From Mycobacterium spongiae (GTDB lineage Bacteria; Actinomycetota; Actinomycetes; Mycobacteriales; Mycobacteriaceae), in assembly GCF_018278905.1 (NCBI RefSeq), contig NZ_CP046600.1, positions 186,001 through 250,000 of the forward strand: a stretch of DNA of 64,000 nt. The letters run 5' to 3'. The notes beneath the pieces are model-generated. The model did not search any database. It was not told where the DNA came from and saw nothing but the letters and a program-made list of their open reading frames with translations. Made by a program: the position numbers and the translations under genes. Shown one piece after another: positions 47,252 through 57,249 of this stretch (position 1 is the stretch's first letter; each line of letters opens with the position of its first letter).

Positions 47252-49024
47252 CTAGCGCGCTCCGCGCACCAGACGCCCGGGACGTGCCCGGGTGTCGACG
47301 TCGTCGCGGCGAGTGAGGGTTCCGCCGACGATTGTCGCCGCATATCCGCTTGCGCGCTGCAGGATCCGGTGGCCGCCAGCCGGTAGGTCGTAGGCCATGG
47401 TCGCGGGGTGCAGCGTCAGCGCGTCCAGGTCGATGACGTTGATGTCGGCCTTCTTACCCGTTTCGATGGTGCCGCGGTCGGTGAGACCGAACAGCTCAGC
47501 CGTATCGCGGGACTGCTTGCGGATCACATATTCCAGCGACAGTCTTTCTCCGCGGCTGCGGTCGCGTGCCCAGTGCGTCAACAGGAAGGTGGGATAGGAC
47601 GCATCACAGATCATTCCGCAGTGGGCGCCGCCATCGGAGAGACCCAGTACGCCGGCCGGATGCAGCATCATCTCCCGAATGGCATCGCAATTGCCGTCGG
47701 CGTAGTTGAACAGCGGCAGCATCAGCATGGCGGACGCGTCGGACTCGAGCATGAGGTCATAGAGGGTCGCCAGCGGGTCCTCGCCGCGCTCTTTGGCGAT
47801 GGCGGCCACGGTGAGCTCGGGCGTCGGCTCGTAGTTTGGCGGATCGCCGAGGGCGTAGAGCCGTCCCAGCGAGTATTGGACGAACGCGGACATCCCGTCG
47901 AACAGCACCGTGGGGTCGATCGGTAGGTCGTCCTCGGACAGGATCGCCGCCTTCACCGCGGGGTCAGCGAGGCGCTGCGCCAAATCCGTGCGGCTGGACT
48001 CGGCCTGCAGCCTGCGGTAGGTCGGCCGATGGCCAAAGGCATGATGGCCTTGGAATCCGATCATCATGCCGAACGGCCGCGCGGCAATCTGCGGGTACAA
48101 GCGGCTGCCGGCTGCGTGTGCGGCCGCGGAGAGGTCGAGCTGCTCGCGCCACAAGTCCGGGTCGGCATCGACCTGAATGAGAGCAAACGACAGGGGTCGG
48201 TCGATTTCGCCGCTCAGCCGACGCATCCAGTCCAGTTCCTTCTTGGGGCCCACGATGTCCTCGCCGGCCGCTCCTTGCGGCGCAAGCTCGAACACCGCTC
48301 GACCGCCGGCCGCCATGGCCCGACCGAGGCCGAACAGTTCCTCCTCGGCGGCGAAGGTTCCGGGTACTGGTTCGCCGTCCATCGCACGATGGGCCAGCGT
48401 GCGCGATGTGGAAAACCCGAGCGCGCCAGCTTCGACGGCTTCGGTGACCAGTCGGCCCATCGCTGCGATGTCCTCAGGTGTGGCCGGCTCATTGCGAGCG
48501 CCCCGGTCGCCCATTGCATACGCCCGGACGGCACCATGGGCGACCTGGCTGCCCACGTCGATCGCGAACTTCCGCTCGCTGATCGCATCCAGGTACTCCG
48601 GGTAGCTCTCCCAGCCCCAGGTAATGCCCTCGGTGAGCGCCGTACCGGGGATGTCCTCGACACCCTCCATCAACGTGATCAGCCAGTCCTCGCTACCGGG
48701 CCGCACCGGGGCGAATCCAACGCCACAGTTGCCAGTGACGACCGTGGTGACACCATGGCCGCTCGACGGCTCGAGCAAGCTGTCCCAGCTCATCTGACCG
48801 TCGTAGTGCGTGTGGATGTCGACGAACCCGGGGGCCACCACATGATCCGTGGCATCAATGGTTTCGGCGGCATGCGCGGTCTGCAAGCCGTCCGTCTCCG
48901 AGTCGTCCGTACCCCTGCGGACTACGTCGATGATTACGCCGTCCGCGATGCCGATATCGGCGCGATAGCGCTGGGCTCCCGTGCCGTCGACGACAGTGCC
49001 GCCGATGATTTTCAGATCCAACAC
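47252..49024 (-). CDS. N-acyl-D-amino-acid deacylase-type amidohydrolase
   Basis: The 590-residue protein is a TIM-barrel metal amidohydrolase of the D-aminoacylase group: [20 protein letters not shown] (HxH) near residue 66, [20 protein letters not shown], and late [20 protein letters not shown] with the catalytic aspartate, then [14 protein letters not shown] typical of the group. M. tuberculosis Rv2913c is a similar enzyme. GTG at 49024 follows AAGGGAGAACTCT and is better placed than upstream codons, despite a frame open much further. First gene of a two-gene operon with the Rieske oxygenase. Confidence 0.88.
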   Translation of the reverse strand: MLDLKIIGGTVVDGTGAQRYRADIGIADGVIIDVVRRGTDDSETDGLQTAHAAETIDATDHVVAPGFVDIHTHYDGQMSWDSLLEPSSGHGVTTVVTGNCGVGFAPVRPGSEDWLITLMEGVEDIPGTALTEGITWGWESYPEYLDAISERKFAIDVGSQVAHGAVRAYAMGDRGARNEPATPEDIAAMGRLVTEAVEAGALGFSTSRTLAHRAMDGEPVPGTFAAEEELFGLGRAMAAGGRAVFELAPQGAAGEDIVGPKKELDWMRRLSGEIDRPLSFALIQVDADPDLWREQLDLSAAAHAAGSRLYPQIAARPFGMMIGFQGHHAFGHRPTYRRLQAESSRTDLAQRLADPAVKAAILSEDDLPIDPTVLFDGMSAFVQYSLGRLYALGDPPNYEPTPELTVAAIAKERGEDPLATLYDLMLESDASAMLMLPLFNYADGNCDAIREMMLHPAGVLGLSDGGAHCGMICDASYPTFLLTHWARDRSRGERLSLEYVIRKQSRDTAELFGLTDRGTIETGKKADINVIDLDALTLHPATMAYDLPAGGHRILQRASGYAATIVGGTLTRRDDVDTRARPGRLVRGAR

Positions 49025-49119
49025 CAGAGTTCTCCCTTTCGTCGCCGTCAGCCGCGGATGGGGCGGCGCCGCGCGACTCGCGGCTCGGCGAAACTGCCAG
49101 GGCGCGGCCATCGCGGTCA

Positions 49120-49142
49120 TTACGCTACGTTGAGTAGCGTAA
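49120..49142. promoter_or_regulatory. Inverted repeat upstream of the D-aminoacylase gene
   Basis: Nine-base arms TTACGCTAC and GTAGCGTAA separated by five bases (GTTGA), perfect. It lies 95 bp before the D-aminoacylase start. Symmetry and size fit a TetR- or GntR-type operator; no regulator gene is adjacent. Confidence 0.6.
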
Positions 49143-49256
49143 CTCGCGACGGTGTTCGTTGGCGACAGATCGGGTCGACCAAACTTCGCCGCCACTGGTG
49201 GTTGACGTCGATAAATTCCGCGGCGTGGTGAGTGGCGCGGGAACCGGTAGAGATGG

Positions 49257-49685
49257 CTAACCTGGCTCCTGGCCCGGCTCTGGGCCGAACCGAAAGCGAC
49301 GACCAGTGATCGCCGTCGGCTTGACGCGAACATAATGCGGCTTATCCGTTGCCACCCACGGCAGTAGGTGGGCGCGGTCGGCCTCCTCGCGCTCTTCGTC
49401 GGTGCGAAGCGAGCGGGTTGTGCCCTCGACAATGACGCTCCAGCCGCCGGCGGCGTCGTGGTCGTCGGCCTCGAACAGCACTTGGTTGTTCATTGCGGTG
49501 CTGACCAGCTTCGTGCCCTCCGCAGTGCGGAACAGCACCGTGCGGTTCTGGACGGCAAAGTTCACCGGAAAGATCTTGGGTCGACCGTCGACGCTGGTGA
49601 CTAGTCGGCCCAAAGACACGCTGGCCAGCAGCTCCCAACTCTCGCTTGCCGACAGGACGGTCACCGCGTCGTCATTGACAGACAT
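49257..49685 (-). CDS. Pyridoxamine 5'-phosphate oxidase-like flavin/F420-binding split-barrel protein
   Basis: The 142-residue protein has the split-barrel fold of PNPOx-like proteins: SASESWELLASVSLGRLVTS, VDGRPKIFPVNFAVQNRTVLFRTAEGTKL and DHDAAGGWSVIVEGTTRSL. Members bind FMN or F420 and act as oxidases, reductases or quinone-linked detoxifiers in mycobacteria. ATG at 49685. Single gene, divergent from the ABC transporter by 240 bp. No DosR-type box was seen, although several mycobacterial relatives are dormancy-regulated. Confidence 0.82.
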   Translation of the reverse strand: MSVNDDAVTVLSASESWELLASVSLGRLVTSVDGRPKIFPVNFAVQNRTVLFRTAEGTKLVSTAMNNQVLFEADDHDAAGGWSVIVEGTTRSLRTDEEREEADRAHLLPWVATDKPHYVRVKPTAITGRRFRFGPEPGQEPG

Positions 49686-49924
49686 CAGCGACCCACCCCC
49701 TTCGTCGGGGCGAGGCTATCGACGGATACCGGCGCAACGGTCACCATCGCAGTTTATTAGAAGCCCGCCGTGGCACCGGACGTGCCTGACGCCAGCGCGG
49801 CAATGGCGGCGCATTCTGTTAGCTGTATAAAGCGCAAGTAATTGTTTTCCATAGATTGCAGTTAGCCGAAGGCAAACGTAGGGGAGACCTGGCCGCAAAA
49901 CACGGACGTTGGTAGCGTCTGGGA

Positions 49925-50974
49925 ATGCTCTTTGCTGCCCTGCGTGATATGCAATGGCGGAAGCGGCGGCTGGTTATCGCCATCGCCAGCACCGGACTGA
50001 TCTTCGGGATGACGCTGGTGCTTACGGGCCTCGCGAACGGTTTTCGCGTCGAGGCCCGCCACACCGTGGATTCCATGGGTGTTGACGAATTTGTCGTCAA
50101 ATCGGGTGCGGCCGGGCCGTTCCTGGGTGCCATCCTGTTCCCCGACGTTGACCTGGCGCGGGTGGCCGCCGAGCCTGGCGTCATGGCCGCGGCCCCATTG
50201 GGCTGCGTGGGGACCATGATGAAGGACGGCGGCTCGACGCGGAACGTGACGGCATTTGGCGCGCCCGAGAATGGGCCTGGCATGCCGGACGTTTCGGAGG
50301 GTCGGGTTCCGTCGAAGCCGGACGAGGTCGCCGCATCGAGCACCCTGGGCCGACATATCGGTGACACCATCGAGGTCGGTACGCACAAGTTGCGAATTGT
50401 CGGGATTGTGCCCAATTCCACCGCAATGGCCAAGATTCCGAACATCTTCTTGACAACCAAGGGACTGCAGCAACTGGCGTACAACGGGCAGCCGATGATC
50501 ACGTCGATCGGAATCGACGGCGCACCCGAGCGTCTGCCGGATGGCTACCGAAGCTTCGACCGAGCGAGCGCCGTCAACGAGCTGGTGCGCCCGCTGAAGG
50601 TCGCCGTGAATTCGATCTCGATCGTGGCCGTCTTGTTGTGGATCGTGGCGGTGCTGATCGTCGGATCGGTGGTGTATCTCTCCGCACTGGAGCGAATGCG
50701 CGACTTTGCGGTGTTCAAAGCGATTGGCACATCGACGCGCTCGATACTGGCGGGACTTGCCCTGCAGGCGCTCGTCGTTGCGCTGGTCGCGGCGTTGGTC
50801 GGCGTGGGCCTTGCGCAGCTGCTGGCTCCGCTGTTCCCGATGATTGTCGCGGTCCCCGTTGGTGCCTATCTGGCGTTGCCGGTCGTTGCCGTTGTTATCG
50901 GTCTGTTGGCCAGCCTCGTCGGACTGAAGCGTGTGGTGGCCGTCGATCCCGCGCTTGCGTTTGGAGGTCCTTAA
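49925..50974 (+). CDS. FtsX/MacB-type ABC transporter permease, Rv0072 type
   Basis: The 349-residue protein has an N-terminal membrane segment (RRLVIAIASTGLIFGMTLVLTG), an extracytoplasmic MacB-like domain (~45-205) and three C-terminal segments (VAVLLWIVAVLIVGSVVYLS, GLALQALVVALVAALVGVG, LALPVVAVVIGLLASLVG) with the FtsX signature KAIGTSTRSILAG. Length equals Rv0072. Predicted to work with the downstream ATPase, most likely in export or mechanotransmission at the envelope rather than the glutamine uptake sometimes annotated. ATG at 49925; the ATPase starts three bases after its stop. Confidence 0.9.
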   Translation: MLFAALRDMQWRKRRLVIAIASTGLIFGMTLVLTGLANGFRVEARHTVDSMGVDEFVVKSGAAGPFLGAILFPDVDLARVAAEPGVMAAAPLGCVGTMMKDGGSTRNVTAFGAPENGPGMPDVSEGRVPSKPDEVAASSTLGRHIGDTIEVGTHKLRIVGIVPNSTAMAKIPNIFLTTKGLQQLAYNGQPMITSIGIDGAPERLPDGYRSFDRASAVNELVRPLKVAVNSISIVAVLLWIVAVLIVGSVVYLSALERMRDFAVFKAIGTSTRSILAGLALQALVVALVAALVGVGLAQLLAPLFPMIVAVPVGAYLALPVVAVVIGLLASLVGLKRVVAVDPALAFGGP

Positions 50975-50977
50975 ACG

Positions 50978-51970
50978 GTGGGCGATCTCAGCATTCAAAA
51001 CCTGGTCGTCGAGTATTACAGCGGCGGGTACGCTCTGCGGCCGATCAACGGATTGAACCTGGACGTGGCGACCGGGTCGTTGGTGATTTTGCTTGGGCCG
51101 AGTGGCTGCGGGAAGACGACCCTGCTGTCGTGCCTCGGCGGCATCCTGCGGCCGAAGTCCGGGGCAATCAAGTTCGACGACGTCGACATCACGACGCTCG
51201 AGGGTGCGGAGCTGGCCAAGTACCGACGGGACAAGGTAGGCATCGTCTTCCAGGCGTTCAACCTGGTCCCGAGCCTCACCGCCTTGGAGAACGTGATGGT
51301 TCCGCTGCGCTCGGCCGGGATGTCGCGCGCGGCCGCGCGTCAGCGTGCCGAGGAACTGCTGACCCGCGTCAATCTTGCGGAGCGAATGAAGTATCGCCCG
51401 GGCGATCTCAGCGGCGGGCAGCAGCAGCGGGTCGCGGTCGCTCGCGCGATCGCGTTGGATCCACCGTTGGTGCTCGCCGATGAACCGACCGCACACCTCG
51501 ACTTCATCCAGGTTGAGGAGGTCCTGCGGTTGATCCGCGAACTCGCCGACGGCGATCGTGTGGTGGTTGTCGCGACGCATGACAGCCGGATGTTGCCGCT
51601 GGCCGATCGCGTCGTCGAGCTGACGCCTGATTTCGCCGAGGCCGATCGGCCGCCCGAGGTCTTGCAGCTGGAGACCGGCGACGTGGTGTTCGAGCAGAGC
51701 ACGATGGGCGAACTGATCTACGTCGTGACCGAAGGTGAGTTCGAGATTGTGCACGAATTAGCCGATGGCGGTGAGGAACTGGTGAAGGTGGCCGGGCCTG
51801 GCGACTACTTCGGCGAGATGGGCGTGCTGTTTCACATGCCGCGGTCGGCCACGGTGCGCGCGCGCACCGACGCGACCGTTGTCGGCTACACGGCACCGGC
51901 GTTTCGGGAGCGCCTCGGTTCCGGCGGACTGCGTGACCTGATCGAGCACCGTGCGCTGGAGAGCGATTGA
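50978..51970 (+). CDS. ABC transporter ATPase with C-terminal cyclic-nucleotide-binding domain, Rv0073 type
   Basis: The 330-residue protein combines an ABC ATPase (Walker A G40-PSGCGKTT, Q-loop FQAFNL, signature LSGGQ at 144-148, Walker B VLADEP then the H-loop VATHD) with a cNMP-binding fold at about 225-325 (GEFEIVHEL, GDYFGEMGVLFHMPRSATVRAR). The FGEMG...PRSATV stretch is the phosphate-binding cassette with its key Glu and Arg. Length equals Rv0073. GTG at 50978 is three bases after the permease stop, so the pair is an operon. Cyclic nucleotide binding could gate transport; the domain could also bind another ligand. Confidence 0.9.
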   Translation: MGDLSIQNLVVEYYSGGYALRPINGLNLDVATGSLVILLGPSGCGKTTLLSCLGGILRPKSGAIKFDDVDITTLEGAELAKYRRDKVGIVFQAFNLVPSLTALENVMVPLRSAGMSRAAARQRAEELLTRVNLAERMKYRPGDLSGGQQQRVAVARAIALDPPLVLADEPTAHLDFIQVEEVLRLIRELADGDRVVVVATHDSRMLPLADRVVELTPDFAEADRPPEVLQLETGDVVFEQSTMGELIYVVTEGEFEIVHELADGGEELVKVAGPGDYFGEMGVLFHMPRSATVRARTDATVVGYTAPAFRERLGSGGLRDLIEHRALESD

Positions 51971-51982
51971 TCGGCTGCGCTG

Positions 51983-53458
51983 ATGGCGGGCCTGTTGATG
52001 GCCGGTACCACGAGTGATGCCGGCAAGAGCACCGTAGCCGCCGGGCTGTGCCGCGCGTTGGCCCGACGCGGGGTGCGAGTCGCCCCCTACAAAGCGCAGA
52101 ACATGTCCAACAACTCGATGGTCTGCGAAGGCGTCGATGGGGCCGGTGCGGAGATCGGTCGGGCACAGTGGGTGCAGGCACTTGCGGCCCAGGCGATTCC
52201 CGAAGTGTCCATGAATCCGGTCCTGCTCAAGCCCGGCAGCGACCACCGCAGCCATGTGGTGTTGATGGGTAGGGCTTGGGGCGAGTTGGCGGCGTCGGAC
52301 TGGCTCGAGGCAAGGCGGACGCTTGCCGAGACCGCACACCGGGCATTCGATGACCTCGCCGCGCGCTACGACGTCGTTGTCGCGGAGGGGGCCGGTAGCC
52401 CGGCCGAGATCAACCTTCGCGCGGGTGACTACGTCAACATGGGGCTTGCCCGCCACGCGCGACTGCCGACCATCGTCGTCGGCGACATCGACCGCGGCGG
52501 GGTGTTCGCTGCGTTCCTGGGCACCGTCGCCTTACTGTCCCCCGAGGACCAGGCGTTGGTCGCGGGATTCGTGGTCAATAAGTTCCGGGGTGACCTCGGT
52601 TTGCTGACGCCAGGTCTGCGCGATTTACAACGGGTCACCGGGCGAGACGTGTATGGCACCCTGCCTTGGCACCCCGACCTGTGGCTGGATTCAGAGGACG
52701 CTCTCGATCTCGCGGGGCGGCGCGCGGTTGGTGCTGGTGTCCGTCGTGTTGTGGTCGTGCGACTTCCCCGGATCAGCAACTTCACCGACGTCGATGCGTT
52801 GGGTCTGGAACCCGACGTGGATATCGTCTTTGCCTCCGATCCCCGTGCGCTCAGCGATGCCGATCTGATTGTGCTCCCGGGCACTCGGGCAACGATCGCG
52901 GATTTGGCTTGGTTGCGGGCTCGCCGTCTAGACGGTGCGCTAATGGCGCATGTCGCGGCGGGCAAGCCGCTGCTGGGCATTTGCGGTGGCTGTCAGATGC
53001 TGGGCCGGGTCATCCGCGACCCGGATCGCGTTGAAGGACCAGCGGCTGAGGTCGATGGCCTGGGTCTGCTCGACCTGGACACGACGTTCCGGCCTGAAAA
53101 GGTGTTGCGGCTACCGCGAGGCGAGGAACTCGGAGTGCCCGTGTCGGGGTACGAGATTCACCACGGCGCCACTACTCGTGGTGACGGAGCGGAGCAGTTT
53201 CTCGGCGGTGTGCGCGACGGACAGGTATTCGGCACGATGTGGCACGGCGCGTTGGAAGGTGACGCTTTCCGCGAGGCCTTCCTGCAAGAGACGCTCGGGA
53301 TCGTGCCGTCAGGCAGCCGTTTCCTGGCCGCACGTGAGGGCCGCCTCGACCTGCTCGGAGACCTCGTCGAACAACACCTCGACGTCGACGCCGTGCTCAG
53401 CCTGGCCCGGCGCGGATGCCCGCCGGGCTTGCCGTTTCTGGCCCCCGGAGCGCCGTGA
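51983..53458 (+). CDS. cobQ: Cobyric acid synthase
   Basis: The 491-residue enzyme amidates side chains b, d, e and g of adenosylcobyrinate a,c-diamide in cobalamin synthesis. The N-terminal dethiobiotin-synthase-like ATPase has GTTSDAGKST; the C-terminal glutamine amidotransferase has the nucleophile Cys334 in LGICGGCQMLG and HHGATT-type residues later (GYEIHHGATTRGDG). The ATG at 51983 lies 12 bases after the ABC ATPase stop, so it may be in the transporter operon here. In M. tuberculosis cobQ (Rv0255c) lies elsewhere, so the location is species-specific. Confidence 0.95.
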   Translation: MAGLLMAGTTSDAGKSTVAAGLCRALARRGVRVAPYKAQNMSNNSMVCEGVDGAGAEIGRAQWVQALAAQAIPEVSMNPVLLKPGSDHRSHVVLMGRAWGELAASDWLEARRTLAETAHRAFDDLAARYDVVVAEGAGSPAEINLRAGDYVNMGLARHARLPTIVVGDIDRGGVFAAFLGTVALLSPEDQALVAGFVVNKFRGDLGLLTPGLRDLQRVTGRDVYGTLPWHPDLWLDSEDALDLAGRRAVGAGVRRVVVVRLPRISNFTDVDALGLEPDVDIVFASDPRALSDADLIVLPGTRATIADLAWLRARRLDGALMAHVAAGKPLLGICGGCQMLGRVIRDPDRVEGPAAEVDGLGLLDLDTTFRPEKVLRLPRGEELGVPVSGYEIHHGATTRGDGAEQFLGGVRDGQVFGTMWHGALEGDAFREAFLQETLGIVPSGSRFLAAREGRLDLLGDLVEQHLDVDAVLSLARRGCPPGLPFLAPGAP

Positions 53459-53504
53459 TGGCAGGGCGCATTGGAGGTTCTGCGCGCGACGTCAGCGCCG
53501 CGGT

Positions 53505-54449
53505 TCAGAGCGTAACGATCCCCCAGAATCCCAACAGCACTGCGTAGAGAACAACCACCAGAACCGCGCCGCGAACGGTGGTCTTGGTGGGGACGCCGGG
53601 TCTGAGCCAGAAACTCAACGCCCGGGTTGCGAGCGGCATCAAGACGAAACCGAGGGCGATGGTGCTGAGGACGTTGGAGGTAAACGTCCGCAGAAAAAGG
53701 GGAACACCGACACCGTTCAGATAGCCAGTGAGGTAGTTGATGCACATGATCGTGGGGAAGAGCATCAGGAGAACGGTCATCGACTGCTTCCAGTTCGGCG
53801 TGTTCGCCCCATCCAGCTCGTCGAAGCTGAACCAACTACCAAAAGCGCTGGGCACCTTGCGTATAACGTTGTGTTCTACCTGCTTGTGGAGTTCCTCAAG
53901 AAGCTGGGCACGGGTCTTCGACCGCAGCCAGCTATCCGCGTGCCGTGAATCCTCGAAGCGATACAGACTGGTCCACGCGCCTGCGACATCTTGGGCCGGT
54001 TCGAGCAACTCGTAGCCAGTGAACCCGGCGAAGGACCGCGCCGCCGTTGCTAGCGCGTTCTCCGCGGCACGAAACTCCGCTTCGCGCCCCGGCCGGGGCG
54101 TCGCACTCACCACGACGGTGACCGAGCTGGAGGCTGGCTGACCGCCGACCATCGTGTGCTCGTCGGCTGGAGCCGCGAGCAGTTGTTCGCCGCGCTCGAT
54201 CAGCTCGCGGCGCTGCTCGGACTCCATCCACAGAGTCAGATGCTCCTTGGAATCGAACCGAAAGATGATGACCCAGTCGTCGTGCACGCCGGGCACCGGG
54301 GGAATTGTTTCGGTACCGATGAAACCCGGGCTCTTACTGGTCGCGGCGTCGATCTCGGCCTGCCAGGCCTTGTAGGCCTCGACCCGGTCGGGATGTACCT
54401 TGCGCGCCACCACGGCAGTCGCGACGACGTCTTGGCCAGAAGGGCTCAT
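53505..54449 (-). CDS. Membrane-anchored protein with two ABM domains
   Basis: The 314-residue protein carries two antibiotic-biosynthesis-monooxygenase (ABM, ferredoxin-like) domains in tandem (residues ~8-95 and ~108-195; ATAVVARKVHPDRVEAYKAW and VVVSATPRPGREAEFRAAEN) and then three membrane segments (WKQSMTVLLMLFPTIMCINY, FLRTFTSNVLSTIALGFVLM, GAVLVVVLYAVLLGFWGI). ABM domains oxidise aromatic polyketides or bind heme; a double-ABM fused to a membrane tail is uncommon. ATG at 54449. It shares strand with the RidA-like gene 48 bp away, so the two may be co-transcribed. The catalytic role is unproven. Confidence 0.82.
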   Translation of the reverse strand: MSPSGQDVVATAVVARKVHPDRVEAYKAWQAEIDAATSKSPGFIGTETIPPVPGVHDDWVIIFRFDSKEHLTLWMESEQRRELIERGEQLLAAPADEHTMVGGQPASSSVTVVVSATPRPGREAEFRAAENALATAARSFAGFTGYELLEPAQDVAGAWTSLYRFEDSRHADSWLRSKTRAQLLEELHKQVEHNVIRKVPSAFGSWFSFDELDGANTPNWKQSMTVLLMLFPTIMCINYLTGYLNGVGVPLFLRTFTSNVLSTIALGFVLMPLATRALSFWLRPGVPTKTTVRGAVLVVVLYAVLLGFWGIVTL

Positions 54450-54497
54450 TTCACGCCTGAACCGGTGCGGAGAGCGAACTCAACCCTGACTGCCTCG

Positions 54498-54893
54498 CTA
54501 GGGCCGGCGAGCGACGAAGTCGACCTCGACCAAGGCGTCAAGCGCGAGTGCGGTCACACCAATACACGTGCGAGCGGGCAACTTTCCCGGTTCGAAGTAG
54601 GATTCGTATACGGCGTTGAACTTCTCGTAGTCGCGCTCGAATTCGGTGAGGAAGCCGCGTGCTTGAACCACGTTGCCAAGCCCGACCCCCAGCTGCGCAA
54701 GCACGATCTTGAGGTTGTCCATCACGTTGCGCGTTTGGGCCTCGATGCCCTCGGGCAGAGGCCGTGAGTGGTCGTCTGCATAGTTAGGCATCTGCCCGGT
54801 GATCCATAGCCAGCCGTCGATCTCGACAGCATGGCTATAGGGTGCGCATGCTTTCGGGGCTGCGTCGAACATCATGAATGCGGGAGTGGTCAC
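54498..54893 (-). CDS. RidA/YjgF-family protein
   Basis: The 131-residue protein has the RidA signature: YSHAVEIDGWLWITGQMPNY, QTRNVMDNLKIVLAQLGVGLGNVVQARGFLTEF, and LPARTCIGVTALALDALVEVDFVA with the conserved Arg-Thr. RidA hydrolyses reactive enamines/imines from PLP enzymes or other oxidations. GTG at 54893. It precedes the ABM membrane protein on the same strand, and would clear imines if that pair acts with amine-oxidising enzymes; inference. It is divergent from the Tm-1-like gene. Confidence 0.9.
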   Translation of the reverse strand: MTTPAFMMFDAAPKACAPYSHAVEIDGWLWITGQMPNYADDHSRPLPEGIEAQTRNVMDNLKIVLAQLGVGLGNVVQARGFLTEFERDYEKFNAVYESYFEPGKLPARTCIGVTALALDALVEVDFVARRP

Positions 54894-55079
54894 GTTATCC
54901 TTGCCTCCTCTACACCGAAGAAAGGCGGGAATTCTCGCCGTTTCTTACCGTAACACCGCCCCGAAACCGCAGCTTGGCGCCGATCCTGTGATGGAGGATT
55001 CGCGGGAGTCGACAAAAGGACCACGCAGATGTCGCGACCGACCGATGGCCTTACCGGCATGGGCAAGAGGAGAAAGAAC

Positions 55080-56360
55080 GTGCAGGACCAAGTACCCGGG
55101 GCCGGAACCCACGACAGGTTCGTGGCGGTTGTCGGAACCTGCGACACCAAGTTTGAAAGCTTGACCTACGTCCGGGATCTCATCCATGCCGCGGGCGTAA
55201 CCACGAAGCTGATCGATGTCAGTCCGAGAGGTTCGACTGCCAAGGTAACAGAGGCGGTGACTGAGGCGGTGACTGAGAAGGTAGATGTCTCGGCCGCCCA
55301 ACTAACGGCGGAGGCCGCTGGCTCTCGCGAGGGAATCGCTCGCAGCTCGGATCGAGGAACCGCAATTGCGGCGATGTCCGATGTTCTTTCGTCGTGGGTT
55401 GAAAAACATCGAGACGACATCGCCGGCATGATCGGACTCGGTGGCTCTGGGAATACCGCGCTCATCACACCGGCCATGAGAACGCTTCCCGTTGGAATAC
55501 CAAAGATCATGGTCTCGACAGTCGCCTCGGGAAATGTCGCGCCCTACGTGGGACCCAGCGACATTGCCATGGTGTATTCCGTCGTGGACGTCGCGGGCAT
55601 CAACGGGATTTCGAGAATGGTTCTGGGAAACGCCGCCCACATGATGGCCGGCGCGGCAAGCCGGGCGGTTCCGGCAGCGGACCAGTCAGAACGACCAGCA
55701 GTCGGTCTGACCATGTTCGGCGTCACGACGCCCTGCGTCGACCATGTCGTCGCGAGATTGACGGACCAGTTCGAGTGCCTTGTTTTCCACGCCACGGGAA
55801 CTGGTGGGCAAACGATGGAGAAGCTTGCCGACGAAGGGTTTCTCATCGGCATGATCGACAGTACGACCACCGAGATTGCCGATTTGCTGATCGGAGGGGT
55901 GATGAGCGCCGGCGAAGACCGGATGGGCGCCGCGATTCGTACACGTCTGCCCTATGTGGGTTCGTGCGGCGCACTTGACATGGTGAATTTCGGGGCGATG
56001 GAAACTGTCCCGGAGAAGTTCCGGGATCGCCGGCTGCTGGCCCACAATCCGCAAGTCACGCTCATGCGCACGACGGCTGACGAAAACCGCCGCATTGGCG
56101 CGTGGATAGCTGCGAAGCTGAACCAGATGGACGGCGACGTGCGATTTTTGATTCCGGAGCAAGGCTTATCAATCATCGACGTGGACGGCGGCCCCTTCCA
56201 TGACCCACACGCCGACGAAGCATTGTTTGCCACCTTGGCGGCCGCGGTCAAAGCGACGGCGAAACGTAGACTCATTCGAGTGCCGCATGCGATTAACGAC
56301 CCCAAGTTCGCCGACGCGCTGGCCGATAGTTTTCTCGAAATCGTGAAGGCTCACTCATGA
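55080..56360 (+). CDS. Tm-1-like ATP-binding (UPF0261) protein
   Basis: The 426-residue protein belongs to the Tm-1-like/UPF0261 family: [67 protein letters not shown] and [14 protein letters not shown]. Plant Tm-1 uses this part to bind tobamovirus replicase; bacterial members are usually paired with a PEP-hydrolase-like TIM barrel, as here, with no known reaction. GTG 55080 follows AAGAGGAGAAAG, far better than the ATG at 55029. A short in-frame repeat (EAVTEAVTE) near residue 56 is seen. The next gene overlaps by four bases. GC is visibly lower than surrounding genes. Confidence 0.85.
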   Translation: MQDQVPGAGTHDRFVAVVGTCDTKFESLTYVRDLIHAAGVTTKLIDVSPRGSTAKVTEAVTEAVTEKVDVSAAQLTAEAAGSREGIARSSDRGTAIAAMSDVLSSWVEKHRDDIAGMIGLGGSGNTALITPAMRTLPVGIPKIMVSTVASGNVAPYVGPSDIAMVYSVVDVAGINGISRMVLGNAAHMMAGAASRAVPAADQSERPAVGLTMFGVTTPCVDHVVARLTDQFECLVFHATGTGGQTMEKLADEGFLIGMIDSTTTEIADLLIGGVMSAGEDRMGAAIRTRLPYVGSCGALDMVNFGAMETVPEKFRDRRLLAHNPQVTLMRTTADENRRIGAWIAAKLNQMDGDVRFLIPEQGLSIIDVDGGPFHDPHADEALFATLAAAVKATAKRRLIRVPHAINDPKFADALADSFLEIVKAHS

Positions 56361-57187
56361 CATCTTTCTCCCGCGACGCTCTTCTCCGACGTTTCCACAA
56401 GATGAAAGCCGACGGTATTCCGATCATCGGGGGCGGCGCGGGTACCGGTCTGTCTGCCAAGTGTGAAGAAGCCGGCGGAATTGATTTGATCGTGGTCTAT
56501 AATTCGGGGAGGTACCGCATGGCCGGGCGGGGATCCTTGTCCGGTCTGCTGGCCTACGGAAATGCCAACGATATCGTTATGGAAATGGCAAGGGAAATCT
56601 TGCCGGTCGTCCAGAGTACTCCTGTTATAGCAGGGGTCAATGGGACGGATCCCTTCTGCATTTTCGACGTGTATCTGGACGAGTTGAAGCGGCTTGGTTT
56701 TTCGGGAATACAAAACTTCCCGACGGTCGGTCTCATTGACGGTGTATTTCGACAAAATCTCGAGGAAACGGGAATATCCTATGCTCAAGAAGTCGACGTC
56801 ATCCGACAGGCCAACCGCAAGGGCATGTTGACGACGCCATACGTATTCAATAGCGAAGATGCGATCGCAATGGCAAGAGCTGGCGCCGATATCATTGTGT
56901 GCCATATGGGTCTCACCACCGGCGGTACTATTGGCGCAGGTACGGCCCGCAAACTCGATGATTGCGCGGCGCTCGTGGATGAATGGGGGGCCGCGGCGCT
57001 TGCTGAAAAAGAAGACGTGATCGTGCTAGTCCACGGCGGCCCAGTCGCCATGCCGGACGATGTCGAAGCCGTCCTGAATAAAACAGCGAACTGTCATGGC
57101 TTTTACGGCGCGAGTTCACTCGAGCGGCTGCCGACCGAAACAGCGCTCACCGAACAATGCAAGAAATTCAAATCTATCAGACATTGA
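56357..57187 (+). CDS. PEP hydrolase-like TIM-barrel protein, partner of Tm-1-like gene
   Basis: The 276-residue protein matches the PEP-hydrolase-like/IGPS-like TIM-barrel family found next to Tm-1-like genes: [62 protein letters not shown] and [14 protein letters not shown]. The ATG overlaps the upstream TGA (ATGA), so the two are translationally coupled. The reaction is unproven; a carbon-carbon or phosphoryl chemistry on PEP-like substrates is assumed. The codon choice (more A/T in third positions, e.g. aaaataaaacagcgaactg) differs from neighbours, suggesting acquired DNA. Confidence 0.85.
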   Translation: MTSFSRDALLRRFHKMKADGIPIIGGGAGTGLSAKCEEAGGIDLIVVYNSGRYRMAGRGSLSGLLAYGNANDIVMEMAREILPVVQSTPVIAGVNGTDPFCIFDVYLDELKRLGFSGIQNFPTVGLIDGVFRQNLEETGISYAQEVDVIRQANRKGMLTTPYVFNSEDAIAMARAGADIIVCHMGLTTGGTIGAGTARKLDDCAALVDEWGAAALAEKEDVIVLVHGGPVAMPDDVEAVLNKTANCHGFYGASSLERLPTETALTEQCKKFKSIRH

Positions 57188-57249
57188 ATCTTGTATACGT
57201 CCGGCCTCACCACGTTGTGGAAATCCAGGCAACGCCGAGCCACTCAAAT

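Noticed and set aside
49686-49924. Possible DosR box before the PNPOx-like gene
   Set aside because: No match to the GGGACT/AGTCCC-type palindrome was found.
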